Source: CAWCTB01 sp963798275
GTDB taxonomy: Bacteria; Acidobacteriota; Terriglobia; Terriglobales; Acidobacteriaceae
Length of the DNA: 64,000 nucleotides
Reading direction: 5' to 3'
Assembly: GCA_963798275.1 (NCBI GenBank)
Contig: CAWCTB010000005.1
Location: 1-64,000 of the forward strand
In this document: positions 9,571 to 18,088 of the stretch, piece by piece
How positions within the stretch are numbered: position 1 is the stretch's first letter
Layout: every line of letters begins with the position of its first letter
Translations under genes and position numbers: made by a program
Notes under the pieces: model-generated
What the model was told of the DNA's origin: nothing
The model's database searches: none
What the model saw: only the letters and a program-made list of their open reading frames with translations

Positions 9571-9969
9571 GAGAATGCCGAGGCGGCGGCATCCGCGCTA
9601 GGAACCTGGCTGCGCAGAGTGGTCCAAATCTGGAATCTGCGTCCGATAACGCGGGGCACCCCCTCCCCCTCCAGCCCGCAAAATCTTGAAAACATTAGTT
9701 CCGTTTTGGAATTGGTCTGCAAAATATTGAACGCGTGAGACTTATATGTAAAATATTATATTCAAAGAACTTAGCCGACAGCGCGCTGAGCGCACACTAC
9801 AACCTTTCCTCATGCCGAGGTTACGGGTCAATGAATCAGGGAGCAAGAGGAAAGAGAAATCCGACAGCACGAAAGTAACCTGAGGACTAACGCCGTTCTG
9901 GGAAAAAGAGAAGGTTTGCAGGGGATCGTGCAAACTGTGGCCCCTTCGGGGCAAAAGCCCTACTTCAGG

Positions 9970-10004
9970 GGTAGTGGGCGACTTTGACGAAGCAGCCCAC
10001 TACC
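9970..10004. repeat. perfect 10-bp inverted repeat upstream of the caspase gene
   Basis: GGTAGTGGGC at 9970-9979 and GCCCACTACC at 9995-10004 form a perfect inverted repeat with a 15-base loop, about 90 bases before the caspase start. GCCCACTACC recurs at 14603-14612, beyond the end of the TIR gene, and a related hairpin lies at 38341-38358. It may be an operator, a terminator stem or an island-end repeat. Confidence 0.6.
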
Positions 10005-10020
10005 GATTTCGGTGTCGTCG

Positions 10021-10048
10021 CTAACGCCTCCCAAAACGGGTGTAGAAT
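10021..10048 (+). promoter_or_regulatory. putative promoter of the WD40-caspase/TIR operon
   Basis: TAGAAT at 10043-10048 is a good -10 element; the best -35 is a weak CTAACG at 10021-10026 with 16-base spacing. A strong GGAGG site lies just before the ATG at 10092. The weak -35 may mean the operon needs an activator; this is inference. Confidence 0.4.
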
Positions 10049-10091
10049 ACGGCCAGTTTTTTCCTAAAGCTGCAGAGGGAGGAGTCAGATC

Positions 10092-12941
10092 ATGCGCCGG
10101 TTTGTCATACCTCTACTTCTGGTTGGCGCGTGCGCGTTTGCTCAAGCGCAGCACGTGAAAGTATATCCACGGATTGAAACCGGGACGCATACGGCGATGG
10201 TAAGGCACATCGATGTAGATGCGGCGGAACGGTTTCTGTTCAGCGTCTCGGATGACAAAACGGCGCGAGTCTGGGACCTGTATAGCGGTAAGCTGCTGAA
10301 GATTCTGCGGCCCCCAATCGGCGATGGGAATGAAGGGAAGCTCTATGCCATCGCTTCCTCTCCTAGTGGGGCGGAAGTGGCGGTGGGAGGATTTACCGGG
10401 GCGAATGGCTCGGGAGAATATCCGGTTTATATTTTTGACCGCGAGAGCGGAAACATTCGCAAGGCGATACGAGGCCTTCCCAGCTCCGCGAACCATCTCG
10501 CGTATTCGAGAGACGGCCGATATCTCGGAGTAGCGCTTGCGGGGCAATACGGAATTCGCGTCTTCAAAGCTGACGACTATTCGGAAGTGTTCAAAGACCC
10601 GCAGTATGGCGACAGCAGCTACTGGCTCGACTTTGACAAGTCAGGGCGAGTGGTAACGGCAAGCTACGACGGATTCGTCCGGCTGTACAGTTCGGATTTC
10701 CGTTTGCTGCACAAGGAAAAGCCGCCTAGCGGGAAGTGGCCCTATTCTGCGCGTTTCTCGCCTGATGGAAAGCGCATTGCCGTTGGCTTCTACGAAATGA
10801 CGGCGGTGGATGTGCTTGCAGGCGACGACTTGTCCTTTCTGTATACGCCTCAAGTGACTCCCCAGGCCGGGAAATATCTTTCGAGCGTGCTATGGTCAGA
10901 GGACGGACGTGTCGTTTGCGCAGCAGGCACCTACCAATCGGACGGAGTGCGTTCGATAGTCTGCTGGAGCGATGCTGGCAAGGGAAAGCTAAGCACCTAT
11001 CCGGCCGCCAGCGATGTGATTCCGGATATTCGCGCCCTTAAGGACGGAGCTATTGCCTTTTGCTCGGGTGACGAAAGTGTCGGCATACTGCTGCGAACTA
11101 GAAGCTGGCGTGTTGAACCGGATCTGCTGGATTACCGCGTCGTTGCTTACCCTCGCGTCTCGTCGGATGGCAACATTGTTGAAGTCGACCCCTTATTCCT
11201 CCACGGCGCCACATTCACGGACCGTAAGCTCAGCTTTTCCGTTTCGGAGGAAAAGCTGGAAGTTGGCGACGAAGCCAACGTTTCCCTGCAAGGACCTGGA
11301 ACCAGTGGTATCGCGGTTGACGCCTGGAGCCACGGAAGTGATCGCCCGACGCTGGACGGGCACGCTTTGCCGCTAGAGCCGTATGAACAGTCCTTCAGCC
11401 TGGCGATCTCTCCGAACAAAGATAGTTTTGTGCTCGGAACAGGGTGGTACATCCGAAAGTTCGACCGGCAGGGCAAGCAAATCTGGGACACTTCCGTTCC
11501 GGACGTGGCATGGGGTGTGAACATCTCTGCTGATGGCCGCTTCGTGATTGCGGCTCTTGGGGACGGGACAGTACGTTGGTATACCTTCGACAAAGGTGAA
11601 GAGGTGCTGGCGCTGTTCGTGGATCGCGATCTGCAGCGCTGGGTGGCCTGGAATCCGGATGGCTTCTTTACCTTCAAGAACGGCGGGGACGCGCTGATCG
11701 GATATCAGATCAATCATGGAACCGATCAGGCAGGTGAGTTTGTCAAGGTAGACCAGCTTCGCGAAGTGTTTTACCGCGCCGACCTGATCGATCAAATTCT
11801 CAAGCCCGACGGAGCGACCAAGGTCCTCGCCGCGCGTAATCGAGTCGGCGATATTTCGCAGGTACTGGCCGGCGGTCTGCCACCGGAGATAGAGGTAGTT
11901 TCGGCCAGGCCGGCGGACAACCCCGACCAGTATCTGGTGCAATTTCGGGTCAAGGACCTGGGTGGGGGTCGTGGCCGCATCGTATACCGCATCGATGGAG
12001 TCGAGATCGAGGGGCGCGACGCAGTGGATATCGCGGGCACCGGAGGCGACACCATCAATCGCTACATCCCCGTGGGGGGTGGTGGTCACACCCTAACGGT
12101 TGCGGCTTATAGTGCCAACGGCAAGGTCCTGGGCCAGGCAAGGACGATCCAGCTCACGGGCCGCCGAGTGACGCAGGGATCGAAGACCTCTCTGTATGTG
12201 ATCGCGGCTGGTATCACGCACTACAGGGATCACTCACTGTGGGACGGGGTTAAGTTTGCCTCGGCGGATGCAGACCTGGTGGCAGCCAAGTTTAAGGAGC
12301 AGGAGGGGAAGGGTCTGTACGCTAAGGTAACTACGGTACCGCTGGAGGACAGCCGGGCGACCGCAACAGGGCTTCAGGACGCGGTTGCTCAGGCAGCCAA
12401 GGCGGTTCACGCAGGAGATACGTTTGTCCTATATCTGGCTGGACACGGCATGGCGGACGAGGGGGATTACTACTTCATCCCCTGGGAGGCGGAATACACC
12501 AACCAAGCAGACTTGCTGAGCAAAAGCCTGAATCGCGAGGCGATCCAGAAGCTGCTCAAGCAGATTCCGACCAACAAGAGTGTCTTGATTCTCGACACCT
12601 GCAATGCTGGCGCTTTTATGGAGGGCAGGGATGCTGCCAGCGAGAAGGCGGCCATTGAGAAGGTCGCCACCATGTCGGGCCGCGCGGTTCTGGCCGCGTC
12701 GAATAGCAAAGAAATGGCCATGGACGGCTACAAGGGTCACGGCGTATTCACCTTCGCTTTGCTCCAGGGGTTGGAAAACGCGACACCCGATCCAGAAGGC
12801 GACATACTGATTACACGCCTGGCCGAGTATGTGCAAAGCCATGTGCCGGATATGACGGAAGAGAAGTGGCATTACCGGCAGCGCCCATTGTCGAAGATGG
12901 AAGGCGAGCCCTTTCCCATCGCGCAGAAGGTGGCCCACTGA
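10092..12941 (+). CDS. exported WD40-repeat caspase-family protease (peptidase C14)
   Basis: A 949-residue protein. The N-terminus is a signal peptide (IPLLLVGACAFAQA) with both a signal-peptidase-I site after AQA and a lipobox-like VGAC. Residues about 30-530 form WD40-type beta-propeller repeats (DKTARVWDLYSG, LAYSRDGRYLGVAL, SARFSPDGKRIAVG, NISADGRFVIAALGDGTV). A beta-sandwich-like linker follows at 590-690. The C-terminal caspase domain (about 700-940) has His785 in YLAGHGM and Cys837 in ILDTCNAGAF, the catalytic dyad of caspase/metacaspase-type C14 proteases. The next gene begins 4 nt after the stop. Unlike many neighbours the frame is intact over 2.85 kb. Function is unknown; a regulated protease of a conflict or cell-death pathway is the likely role. 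Confidence 0.85.
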   Translation: MRRFVIPLLLVGACAFAQAQHVKVYPRIETGTHTAMVRHIDVDAAERFLFSVSDDKTARVWDLYSGKLLKILRPPIGDGNEGKLYAIASSPSGAEVAVGGFTGANGSGEYPVYIFDRESGNIRKAIRGLPSSANHLAYSRDGRYLGVALAGQYGIRVFKADDYSEVFKDPQYGDSSYWLDFDKSGRVVTASYDGFVRLYSSDFRLLHKEKPPSGKWPYSARFSPDGKRIAVGFYEMTAVDVLAGDDLSFLYTPQVTPQAGKYLSSVLWSEDGRVVCAAGTYQSDGVRSIVCWSDAGKGKLSTYPAASDVIPDIRALKDGAIAFCSGDESVGILLRTRSWRVEPDLLDYRVVAYPRVSSDGNIVEVDPLFLHGATFTDRKLSFSVSEEKLEVGDEANVSLQGPGTSGIAVDAWSHGSDRPTLDGHALPLEPYEQSFSLAISPNKDSFVLGTGWYIRKFDRQGKQIWDTSVPDVAWGVNISADGRFVIAALGDGTVRWYTFDKGEEVLALFVDRDLQRWVAWNPDGFFTFKNGGDALIGYQINHGTDQAGEFVKVDQLREVFYRADLIDQILKPDGATKVLAARNRVGDISQVLAGGLPPEIEVVSARPADNPDQYLVQFRVKDLGGGRGRIVYRIDGVEIEGRDAVDIAGTGGDTINRYIPVGGGGHTLTVAAYSANGKVLGQARTIQLTGRRVTQGSKTSLYVIAAGITHYRDHSLWDGVKFASADADLVAAKFKEQEGKGLYAKVTTVPLEDSRATATGLQDAVAQAAKAVHAGDTFVLYLAGHGMADEGDYYFIPWEAEYTNQADLLSKSLNREAIQKLLKQIPTNKSVLILDTCNAGAFMEGRDAASEKAAIEKVATMSGRAVLAASNSKEMAMDGYKGHGVFTFALLQGLENATPDPEGDILITRLAEYVQSHVPDMTEEKWHYRQRPLSKMEGEPFPIAQKVAH

Positions 12942-12945
12942 CGGG

Positions 12946-14448
12946 ATGCCTAAACCCCGACTAGTTCCGCCCCTCAAGCTCTTCCTCTCCTATTCCCACC
13001 GCGACGAAAAGCTTTGCGAGCGGTTTCTCGTCCATCTCAGCCAGCTTAAGCGCGAAGGCCTGATTGAAGCTTGGAACGACCGGCGCATCACGGCGGGTAC
13101 GGAATGGGCCGGCGCCATTGACGAAAACCTCAACTCCGCTCACATCATCATCCTGCTAGTCAGCGCGGACTTCCTGGCCTCCGATTACTGCAACGACAAA
13201 GAGATGGCGCGCGCACTGGAACGCAGCGAGCACGGTGAAGCGCGGGTGGTACCGGTCATTCTGGAGCCGAGCGACTGGGAGACGTCACGCTTTGCCAGCC
13301 TGCAGGCGCTGCCCAAAGGCGGCAAGCCGGTGGTGGACTGGAAGACGGAGGATCACGGCTTTGTCGACGCGGTCAAGGGACTGCGCCGGTTGATCGTTGA
13401 GCTGTGCGGTCCTGGGCCGGTGCAGGTGCGGGTCTTGCAGACGGCAGTTCGTCGCCACCCCATGCGCTGGGTGGGTGGCTTATTCGTTGCCGCTGCGCTG
13501 CTTGTGGGTGGGTGGTTATGGTCGAGCAGCCAGCGTTCCCTGCGGCAAGGAACCGATCTGCTGAACGTCGGTCTTTATGCCGAGGCGAAACCGGCACTAC
13601 AGCGGGCAAAAACACTAAACCCTTTCAGTCGCGCGGCTAAGTGCGGGTGGGAAGCGATCGAGCTTAATGCGATCCGGCTGGATCGGGTCCAGTTTGAGCA
13701 ACGTTTAAATGAGGCGGACCGCCAATATCCGCGCTGTGCTTATCTGAAAGTTTTGACCGGCGATCAGAAGTACCGGCAGGGAGACCGAGGGGGAGCTTTC
13801 GCCGACTATGAGGAAGCAGTGAAGCGCGAGCCTCGACTGGCCGAAGCTTTTTTCGATATGGGCCGAATCCTGGATCTTGAAAGCAATCCCGATTCGGCTC
13901 TTGAGCAATACCAACGAGCCGCCCAGCTCTCGCCCGGGACGCCGCGCTATCACAACAACCTTGCGGATCTCTACTTTCGACAGGGAGATTACGATAAGGC
14001 GCTCGAGGAGTACGGAAAGGTCGAGAAATTTCCACTTTCGGCCCTCGAAGCTAGCAAGATCTATCGCTTGCAGGACAAACTCGACGTCGCCCGAGGACGG
14101 GAAGAAGATGCTATCCGCTGGTTACAGGAGCCGTCCGTGCGGACTGCCGAGGGTCAGAATGCCTGGGCATTCGAGGTCAGCGCTACCCAGCAGGTGCGAT
14201 TGGGGCTAATCGATGAAAAAGCCTGTTATGCCGAGTTGGAGTTGGCGGTGACAAAGTTTCTCCAGGGTGACGAAGGCCAGGCGGCGAGTGCCGTGCCTGC
14301 CGCGCTTGGGAAATGCAGCTCTCGCCAAACTGAACTGAAGGATATTTTGAAATGGGAACTGCACCACCTGGGTAGCGAGGTCCCGAGACTCACTCAGAGT
14401 GCTGATAAGTTCGCAGGCAGGTTCCTGGGGCCCTCGAATCCAAGCTAG
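12946..14448 (+). CDS. TIR domain - transmembrane - TPR protein
   Basis: A 500-residue protein. Residues 10-150 are a TIR_2-type domain: KLFLSYSHRDEKLCERF opens it, SADFLASDYCNDKEMARALE carries the conserved region with Glu86 as the candidate NADase catalytic residue, and VVPVILEPSDW follows. Residues 175-192 form one membrane helix (WVGGLFVAAALLVGGWLW) preceded by RRHPMR, so the positive-inside rule puts TIR in the cytoplasm. Residues 200-390 contain TPR-like repeats (DYEEAVKREPRLAEAFFDMG, NNLADLYFRQGDYDKALEEY) that would face the periplasm. It lies 4 nt after the caspase gene with no clear ribosome site of its own, so translation is probably coupled. TIR domains of this class degrade NAD+ or make NAD-derived signals, or act as adaptors. 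Confidence 0.85.
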   Translation: MPKPRLVPPLKLFLSYSHRDEKLCERFLVHLSQLKREGLIEAWNDRRITAGTEWAGAIDENLNSAHIIILLVSADFLASDYCNDKEMARALERSEHGEARVVPVILEPSDWETSRFASLQALPKGGKPVVDWKTEDHGFVDAVKGLRRLIVELCGPGPVQVRVLQTAVRRHPMRWVGGLFVAAALLVGGWLWSSSQRSLRQGTDLLNVGLYAEAKPALQRAKTLNPFSRAAKCGWEAIELNAIRLDRVQFEQRLNEADRQYPRCAYLKVLTGDQKYRQGDRGGAFADYEEAVKREPRLAEAFFDMGRILDLESNPDSALEQYQRAAQLSPGTPRYHNNLADLYFRQGDYDKALEEYGKVEKFPLSALEASKIYRLQDKLDVARGREEDAIRWLQEPSVRTAEGQNAWAFEVSATQQVRLGLIDEKACYAELELAVTKFLQGDEGQAASAVPAALGKCSSRQTELKDILKWELHHLGSEVPRLTQSADKFAGRFLGPSNPS

Positions 14449-14627
14449 GGAGAATCTCTTCGCTGGGGGTTGACCCTTCGCTGACAATTGTCTCGTTCCC
14501 GCAATCTTCAGGATGGTTGTTGAAGTGTCGACAGCGTACAAGGGATCCTTTCGACGGCGGCTCACATCCGGGACTTGGTAATGGGTTCGTATAATCATAA
14601 AGGCCCACTACCCGGGACTTACTGCCA
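14449..14627. other. intergenic gap after the TIR gene
   Basis: No gene or classical terminator is evident. The stretch includes GCCCACTACC at 14603-14612, the same 10-mer as the right arm of the inverted repeat before the caspase gene. Confidence 0.5.
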
Positions 14628-14657
14628 TTGACCTGGCCCGGCCAAACACGCTACACT
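14628..14657 (+). promoter_or_regulatory. sigma-70-type promoter of rplU-rpmA
   Basis: TTGACC at 14628-14633 and TACACT at 14652-14657 are separated by 18 bases. The same spacing and -10 appear before carD. Transcription from here gives an untranslated leader of about 180 bases, with GC-rich hairpins around 14690-14750, before rplU. Confidence 0.7.
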
Positions 14658-14843
14658 TCTATGGTTTGCCTGTACTATCCGTGTCCCGTCAGGGACACCC
14701 CAGCCGCCCGGGGCGCTTGGCCCCGCGAAGGTTACCTTCCGGCCGCTGGGTAAGTGCAAGTGCACAAACGAGTTAAACGCTCCCGAAGAACGCCGGGAGC
14801 GGACGGTTGCGTGTTCGCAACAGCCACAGTTCAGGAGATTGCC

Positions 14844-15167
14844 ATGTACGCGGTGATCCGCGCCGGGGGAAAGCAGTATCGCGTCGCACCCGGAGACGTA
14901 ATCGAAATCGAGAAACTGCCGCAGGAAAGCGGCGCTGATGTGCAGTTCGACGAAGTGCTGGCGGTGAGCGCCAGCGAAGGCGAACTGAGCAAGCCGTCGC
15001 AGGCCTTCGTCACCGGACAGGTGGTGGAGCAGAAACGCGGCGACAAGGTGCTGGTCTTCCACTTCAAGCGCAAGAAGCAGTACAAGAAGCTGCAGGGACA
15101 TCGCCAGGCTTACACTGCCGTGAAGATCACGGGCATCAACGTGGACGGCCAGGCGCTGAAGGCGTAA
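14844..15167 (+). CDS. rplU: 50S ribosomal protein L21
   Basis: L21 binds 23S rRNA in the large subunit. The 107-residue protein begins MYAVIRAGGKQYRV and contains DKVLVFHFKRKKQYKKLQGHRQ, the conserved C-terminal L21 block. ATG at 14844 follows a good AGGAGATT site; a longer upstream frame is leader. The order rplU-rpmA-obgE is the common bacterial arrangement, and the long structured leader may carry autoregulation of the kind known for ribosomal-protein operons, though no specific motif could be assigned. Confidence 0.95.
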   Translation: MYAVIRAGGKQYRVAPGDVIEIEKLPQESGADVQFDEVLAVSASEGELSKPSQAFVTGQVVEQKRGDKVLVFHFKRKKQYKKLQGHRQAYTAVKITGINVDGQALKA

Positions 15168-15388
15168 TGCTGACTGCTCAGTTGCTGGTTGTGCTGCTGT
15201 CGGCAGCGAAGCGGTTTGATTCCCTGGTGCTGCATTTCCGCTCGTCAGTGCGGGAGGCGATTGCTACGATGCGGAATTTCCGCTCGGGTGGCGAAGCAGA
15301 CCTGGGATAACTCTTAAGAGTCGCGGTTCCGGCCGCGTTGTTCAAACGAAATTGCAATCCGGGGCTGCAGCTCCGAGAAGAAGAAGCA

Positions 15389-15667
15389 ATGGCACACAAA
15401 AAAGGTTTAGGCAGTTCGAGAAATGGCCGCGATTCCAATGCGCAGCGGCTGGGCGTGAAGGCTTTCGGCGGCCAGTTGGTTTCGGGCGGCACCATCATCG
15501 TGCGGCAGCGCGGCACTCGGGTTAAGCCGGGAGTGAACGTAGGCCGCGGCAAAGACGACACCCTTTTCGCCAAGGTGACCGGCGTGATCCAGTTCAAGGA
15601 TCGCGGCGCGCTGGGCAAGTTCGTGTCGGTGCATCCGCAGCAAGAAACCGAAGCCGCAAAGGCGTAA
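15389..15667 (+). CDS. rpmA: 50S ribosomal protein L27
   Basis: L27 sits near the peptidyl-transferase centre. The 92-residue protein begins [17 protein letters not shown] and continues with [18 protein letters not shown] and HPGVNVG-like [17 protein letters not shown], all family blocks. The start directly exposes AHKKG, with no Firmicute-type cleaved N-terminal extension. It follows rplU after about 220 bases that contain no gene; a terminator lies shortly after the stop. Confidence 0.95.
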   Translation: MAHKKGLGSSRNGRDSNAQRLGVKAFGGQLVSGGTIIVRQRGTRVKPGVNVGRGKDDTLFAKVTGVIQFKDRGALGKFVSVHPQQETEAAKA

Positions 15668-15739
15668 CGATTTCGTTCCCTACCTGTCGCCGAATCGGCA
15701 AGGATCGGGTACGCACAGCTTCTCTCGGTGAGATCACAA

Positions 15740-15769
15740 GGCCTCGCTGCGGCGGGGCCGTTTTGTTGT
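15740..15769 (+). terminator. rho-independent terminator after rpmA
   Basis: GGCCTCGC pairs with GCGGGGCC around a TGCG loop and is followed by GTTTTGTTG. It lies about 70 bases past the rpmA stop and should reduce read-through into obgE. Confidence 0.75.
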
Positions 15770-15873
15770 AATCGCTTATTGAAGTCTTCAACCGCCGTTC
15801 CGCGAAGGCGAATCGCGGAGAGCGAAGAGCCAAGCTGGTAGCTGGCGGCCGATGGCTGACAGCTTCTTTCCCC

Positions 15874-16938
15874 ATGTTCGTAGACGAAGCCAAAATCCGA
15901 GTCAAAGCCGGCGACGGCGGCAACGGCTGCATGGCCTTCCGGCGGGAGAAGTTCGTCCCGCGCGGCGGACCGTCGGGCGGCGACGGCGGACACGGCGGCG
16001 ACGTCATTATGGAATCCAGCGAGCGCCACAACACGCTGGTGCACTTCCGCTTCAATCCTGAATACAAGGCCGAGCGCGGACGCCACGGTGAAGGGTCGAA
16101 CAAGACCGGCCGTGAGGGCGACGACGTGGTGCTGAAGGTGCCAGTGGGAACCATGGTGTACGACGAACTGACCGGCGAGCTCGTGCACGACTTCTCCCAT
16201 CCGGATGAGCGCATCGTAATCGCTCGCGGAGGACGTGGCGGACGCGGTAACGCCCGGTTTGCGACCTCGGTGCACCAGGCTCCGCGCGAGCATGAGCATG
16301 GGTTTCCCGGCGAAGAGCGCGCGCTGCGGCTGGAGCTGAAGCTGCTCGCCGACGTCGGCCTGGTGGGATTTCCGAACGCCGGCAAAAGCACGCTGATCTC
16401 GCGCATTTCGGCGGCGCGGCCCAAGATCGCCGACTATCCGTTTACTACGCTGCAGCCCAATCTGGGAGTTGTGGTGGTGGGTGACATGCCTGACGACCGC
16501 AGCTTCGTGGTGGCCGATATTCCCGGGCTGATCGAGGGCGCAAGCCAAGGCGCTGGCCTGGGAACGCAGTTCTTGCGCCACATCGAGCGCACGCGCTTTC
16601 TGGCGCACCTGGTCGATGTGTCGGATGCGAGTGGGCGGCCCGACCCGGTCCTGGACTATGAGGTCATCACCAAAGAGCTGGCGAGCTTCGGGAGCGGCCT
16701 CGACGCGAAACCGACGATGGTTGTGGCCACCAAGATTGACGCCGTCAATCAAGAGAAGCTGACCAAGCTAAAACGCTACTGCAAGCGCAAGAAGCTCGAT
16801 TTGTTCACCATCTCGGCGGTAACAGGCGAGGGCATCGAGGAGCTGAAGTGGGCGATGGCCGAGCGCGTGGACAAGCTGCAGCGCGGCAATGCGCCCGCAG
16901 AGCCAGCAATTTTCCTCGACGAGAGCGGCGCACAGTAG
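15874..16938 (+). CDS. obgE: Obg family GTPase ObgE/CgtA
   Basis: Obg is an essential GTPase that acts in 50S ribosome maturation and stress control. The 354-residue protein has the glycine-rich Obg fold first ([40 protein letters not shown]), then the G domain with [10 protein letters not shown] (G1), [12 protein letters not shown] (G2), [10 protein letters not shown] (G3), TKID (G4) and SAVTGEG (G5). No OCT domain follows, as in many short Obg proteins. It begins about 200 bases after rpmA, past a terminator, in the usual rplU-rpmA-obgE order. Confidence 0.95.
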   Translation: MFVDEAKIRVKAGDGGNGCMAFRREKFVPRGGPSGGDGGHGGDVIMESSERHNTLVHFRFNPEYKAERGRHGEGSNKTGREGDDVVLKVPVGTMVYDELTGELVHDFSHPDERIVIARGGRGGRGNARFATSVHQAPREHEHGFPGEERALRLELKLLADVGLVGFPNAGKSTLISRISAARPKIADYPFTTLQPNLGVVVVGDMPDDRSFVVADIPGLIEGASQGAGLGTQFLRHIERTRFLAHLVDVSDASGRPDPVLDYEVITKELASFGSGLDAKPTMVVATKIDAVNQEKLTKLKRYCKRKKLDLFTISAVTGEGIEELKWAMAERVDKLQRGNAPAEPAIFLDESGAQ

Positions 16939-16985
16939 GCCGATTGGCATTGTTCCTGTACCTCGTCCCAACCCACCAACTAATC

Positions 16986-17019
16986 GAAAAACGGGAGCCG
17001 GGCGGCAACGCGACTCCCG
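16986..17019 (-). terminator. terminator of the sigma/anti-sigma operon
   Basis: Read on the minus strand, CGGGAG pairs with CTCCCG around a GC-rich loop and a run of five Ts follows. It sits about 25 bases beyond the stop of the zinc-ribbon gene. Confidence 0.65.
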
Positions 17020-17042
17020 CTCGGATTGCTGAAAAGCTTGCC

Positions 17043-17582
17043 TCAGCTCTGCGCCGGGTTAGGCGCAGCCGGTTGCGCCGATACTCCGGCGCCGTGTCCG
17101 CAATAGGGGCAGAAGACGTAATCGCGGCTTACGGCGCGGCCGCAACTGGCGCAGGTGGGGGCCAGCGCATAGTGACACTTGGGGCAGAAGCGGAAATCGC
17201 TGTTTACTTGCTGGCCGCACTGGGGGCAGAACTGTACAAGAGGCTTGCGCACCAGGAAGTAAATGAGGAAGCCGAGGCAGTTGGGCACGAAGATGCACAC
17301 CAGCGTCCACAGCACAGGCCCCATGCCGCGCCGTGCCGCGTCGCGGTTGACGTACCCCAGCAACAGCACCCAGCACCCTAGCAGGAAGCCGCCGAAGAGT
17401 CCCGCCACCAGAAACACGCCACAATGCGACGGGTCGTGATGGGATTGCATGTCTCCTCCGGCGCAGTGCATGGCTACGCCGACGCCGCCCACCAGCGCAC
17501 ACAAGAAAACAATGATTGCCAACGCCCACGCAATTCCGGGGACGATATCGAGTTCGGCTCTGAAGGTTGAGCGTTCGTTCAT
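17043..17582 (-). CDS. membrane protein with C-terminal double zinc ribbon
   Basis: A 179-residue protein of unknown role. Three hydrophobic helices (WALAIIVFLCALVGGVGVAM, VFLVAGLFGGFLLGCWVLLL, LWTLVCIFVPNCLGFLIYFL) are followed by two zinc ribbons with CPQCGQQ...FCPKC and CASCGRA...FCPYCG. Its ATG overlaps the stop of the anti-sigma gene by one base (TAATG), so it is translationally coupled to the sigma/anti-sigma pair and is probably part of the same envelope-sensing unit. The long open frame upstream of 17582 is a shadow. Confidence 0.75.
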   Translation of the reverse strand: MNERSTFRAELDIVPGIAWALAIIVFLCALVGGVGVAMHCAGGDMQSHHDPSHCGVFLVAGLFGGFLLGCWVLLLGYVNRDAARRGMGPVLWTLVCIFVPNCLGFLIYFLVRKPLVQFCPQCGQQVNSDFRFCPKCHYALAPTCASCGRAVSRDYVFCPYCGHGAGVSAQPAAPNPAQS

Positions 17583-18088
17583 TACAGTTCTCCTTCGCCC
17601 TGTGTTGCTGCCCAAGTGGCCCGAGGATGATCGAGAAGCGGGCGAGGGTAGTACAGGAAGACCAATCCCATCGCGATTGCCGGCAGGAGCCAGAACAGCA
17701 CCAGGCCGGAGGCGATGATCCATGCGGGAATGTGCAAGCTTTGCGCCAGCCAACTGCTCAACTTCCAGCCGAGCAGGGCCGAGCCGGCTGACCACAGCAG
17801 TCCAAGACAGAACGACACTCCGATGAGGAAGACACGGGCCTCGCGATCGCGCAGCTCGGCGGCGCGCGCACGCACTCGCGCTTGGGTCGCAGCCACCAGC
17901 GTCGAACTGGCAAAGGTGGGCACCAGGCGCAGCGACTGCGCCGTGAGCCGCAACGAGCCGGCAAAGGCGTCGCAATTCGGGCACTCGTCCAGATGGGCCT
18001 GGAGCCACAGAGCATCGCTGTTGCTGATGCCTTCGATGTCGCGGTACAGAATGAGTTCTCGGGCGCGTTCGTGGGCCGAACCGTTCAT
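17582..18088 (-). CDS. zinc-finger anti-sigma factor (zf-HC2) with two membrane helices
   Basis: Anti-sigma factors of this type bind and hold an ECF sigma factor at the membrane until a signal releases it. The N-terminal domain has HLDECPNC, the H-x3-C-x2-C zinc motif of the ZAS/zf-HC2 fold, near residues 32-39. Two hydrophobic stretches (VFLIGVSFCLGLLWSAG, IIASGLVLFWLLPAIAMGLV) follow after a charged linker. The start overlaps the stop of the sigma gene (ATGA), and the stop overlaps the next start. This tight overlap supports equal dosage of sigma and anti-sigma. Confidence 0.85.
   Translation of the reverse strand: MNGSAHERARELILYRDIEGISNSDALWLQAHLDECPNCDAFAGSLRLTAQSLRLVPTFASSTLVAATQARVRARAAELRDREARVFLIGVSFCLGLLWSAGSALLGWKLSSWLAQSLHIPAWIIASGLVLFWLLPAIAMGLVFLYYPRPLLDHPRATWAATQGEGEL

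Larger units (their letters stand above)
9143..10020. other. long non-coding region upstream of the caspase operon
   Basis: Almost 900 bases hold no convincing gene. They contain a dispersed repeat (9453-9570), an AT-rich patch around 9700-9775 with AAAATATT twice, a 'ccccttcggggc' palindrome near 9941 and a perfect 10-bp inverted repeat at 9970-10004. Such a repeat-loaded gap beside the caspase operon fits an accessory island boundary. Confidence 0.6.

Noticed and set aside
9143..10091. tRNA or other RNA gene in the long gap before the caspase gene
   Set aside because: No T-loop or cloverleaf pattern was found; the gap is repeats and an AT-rich patch.
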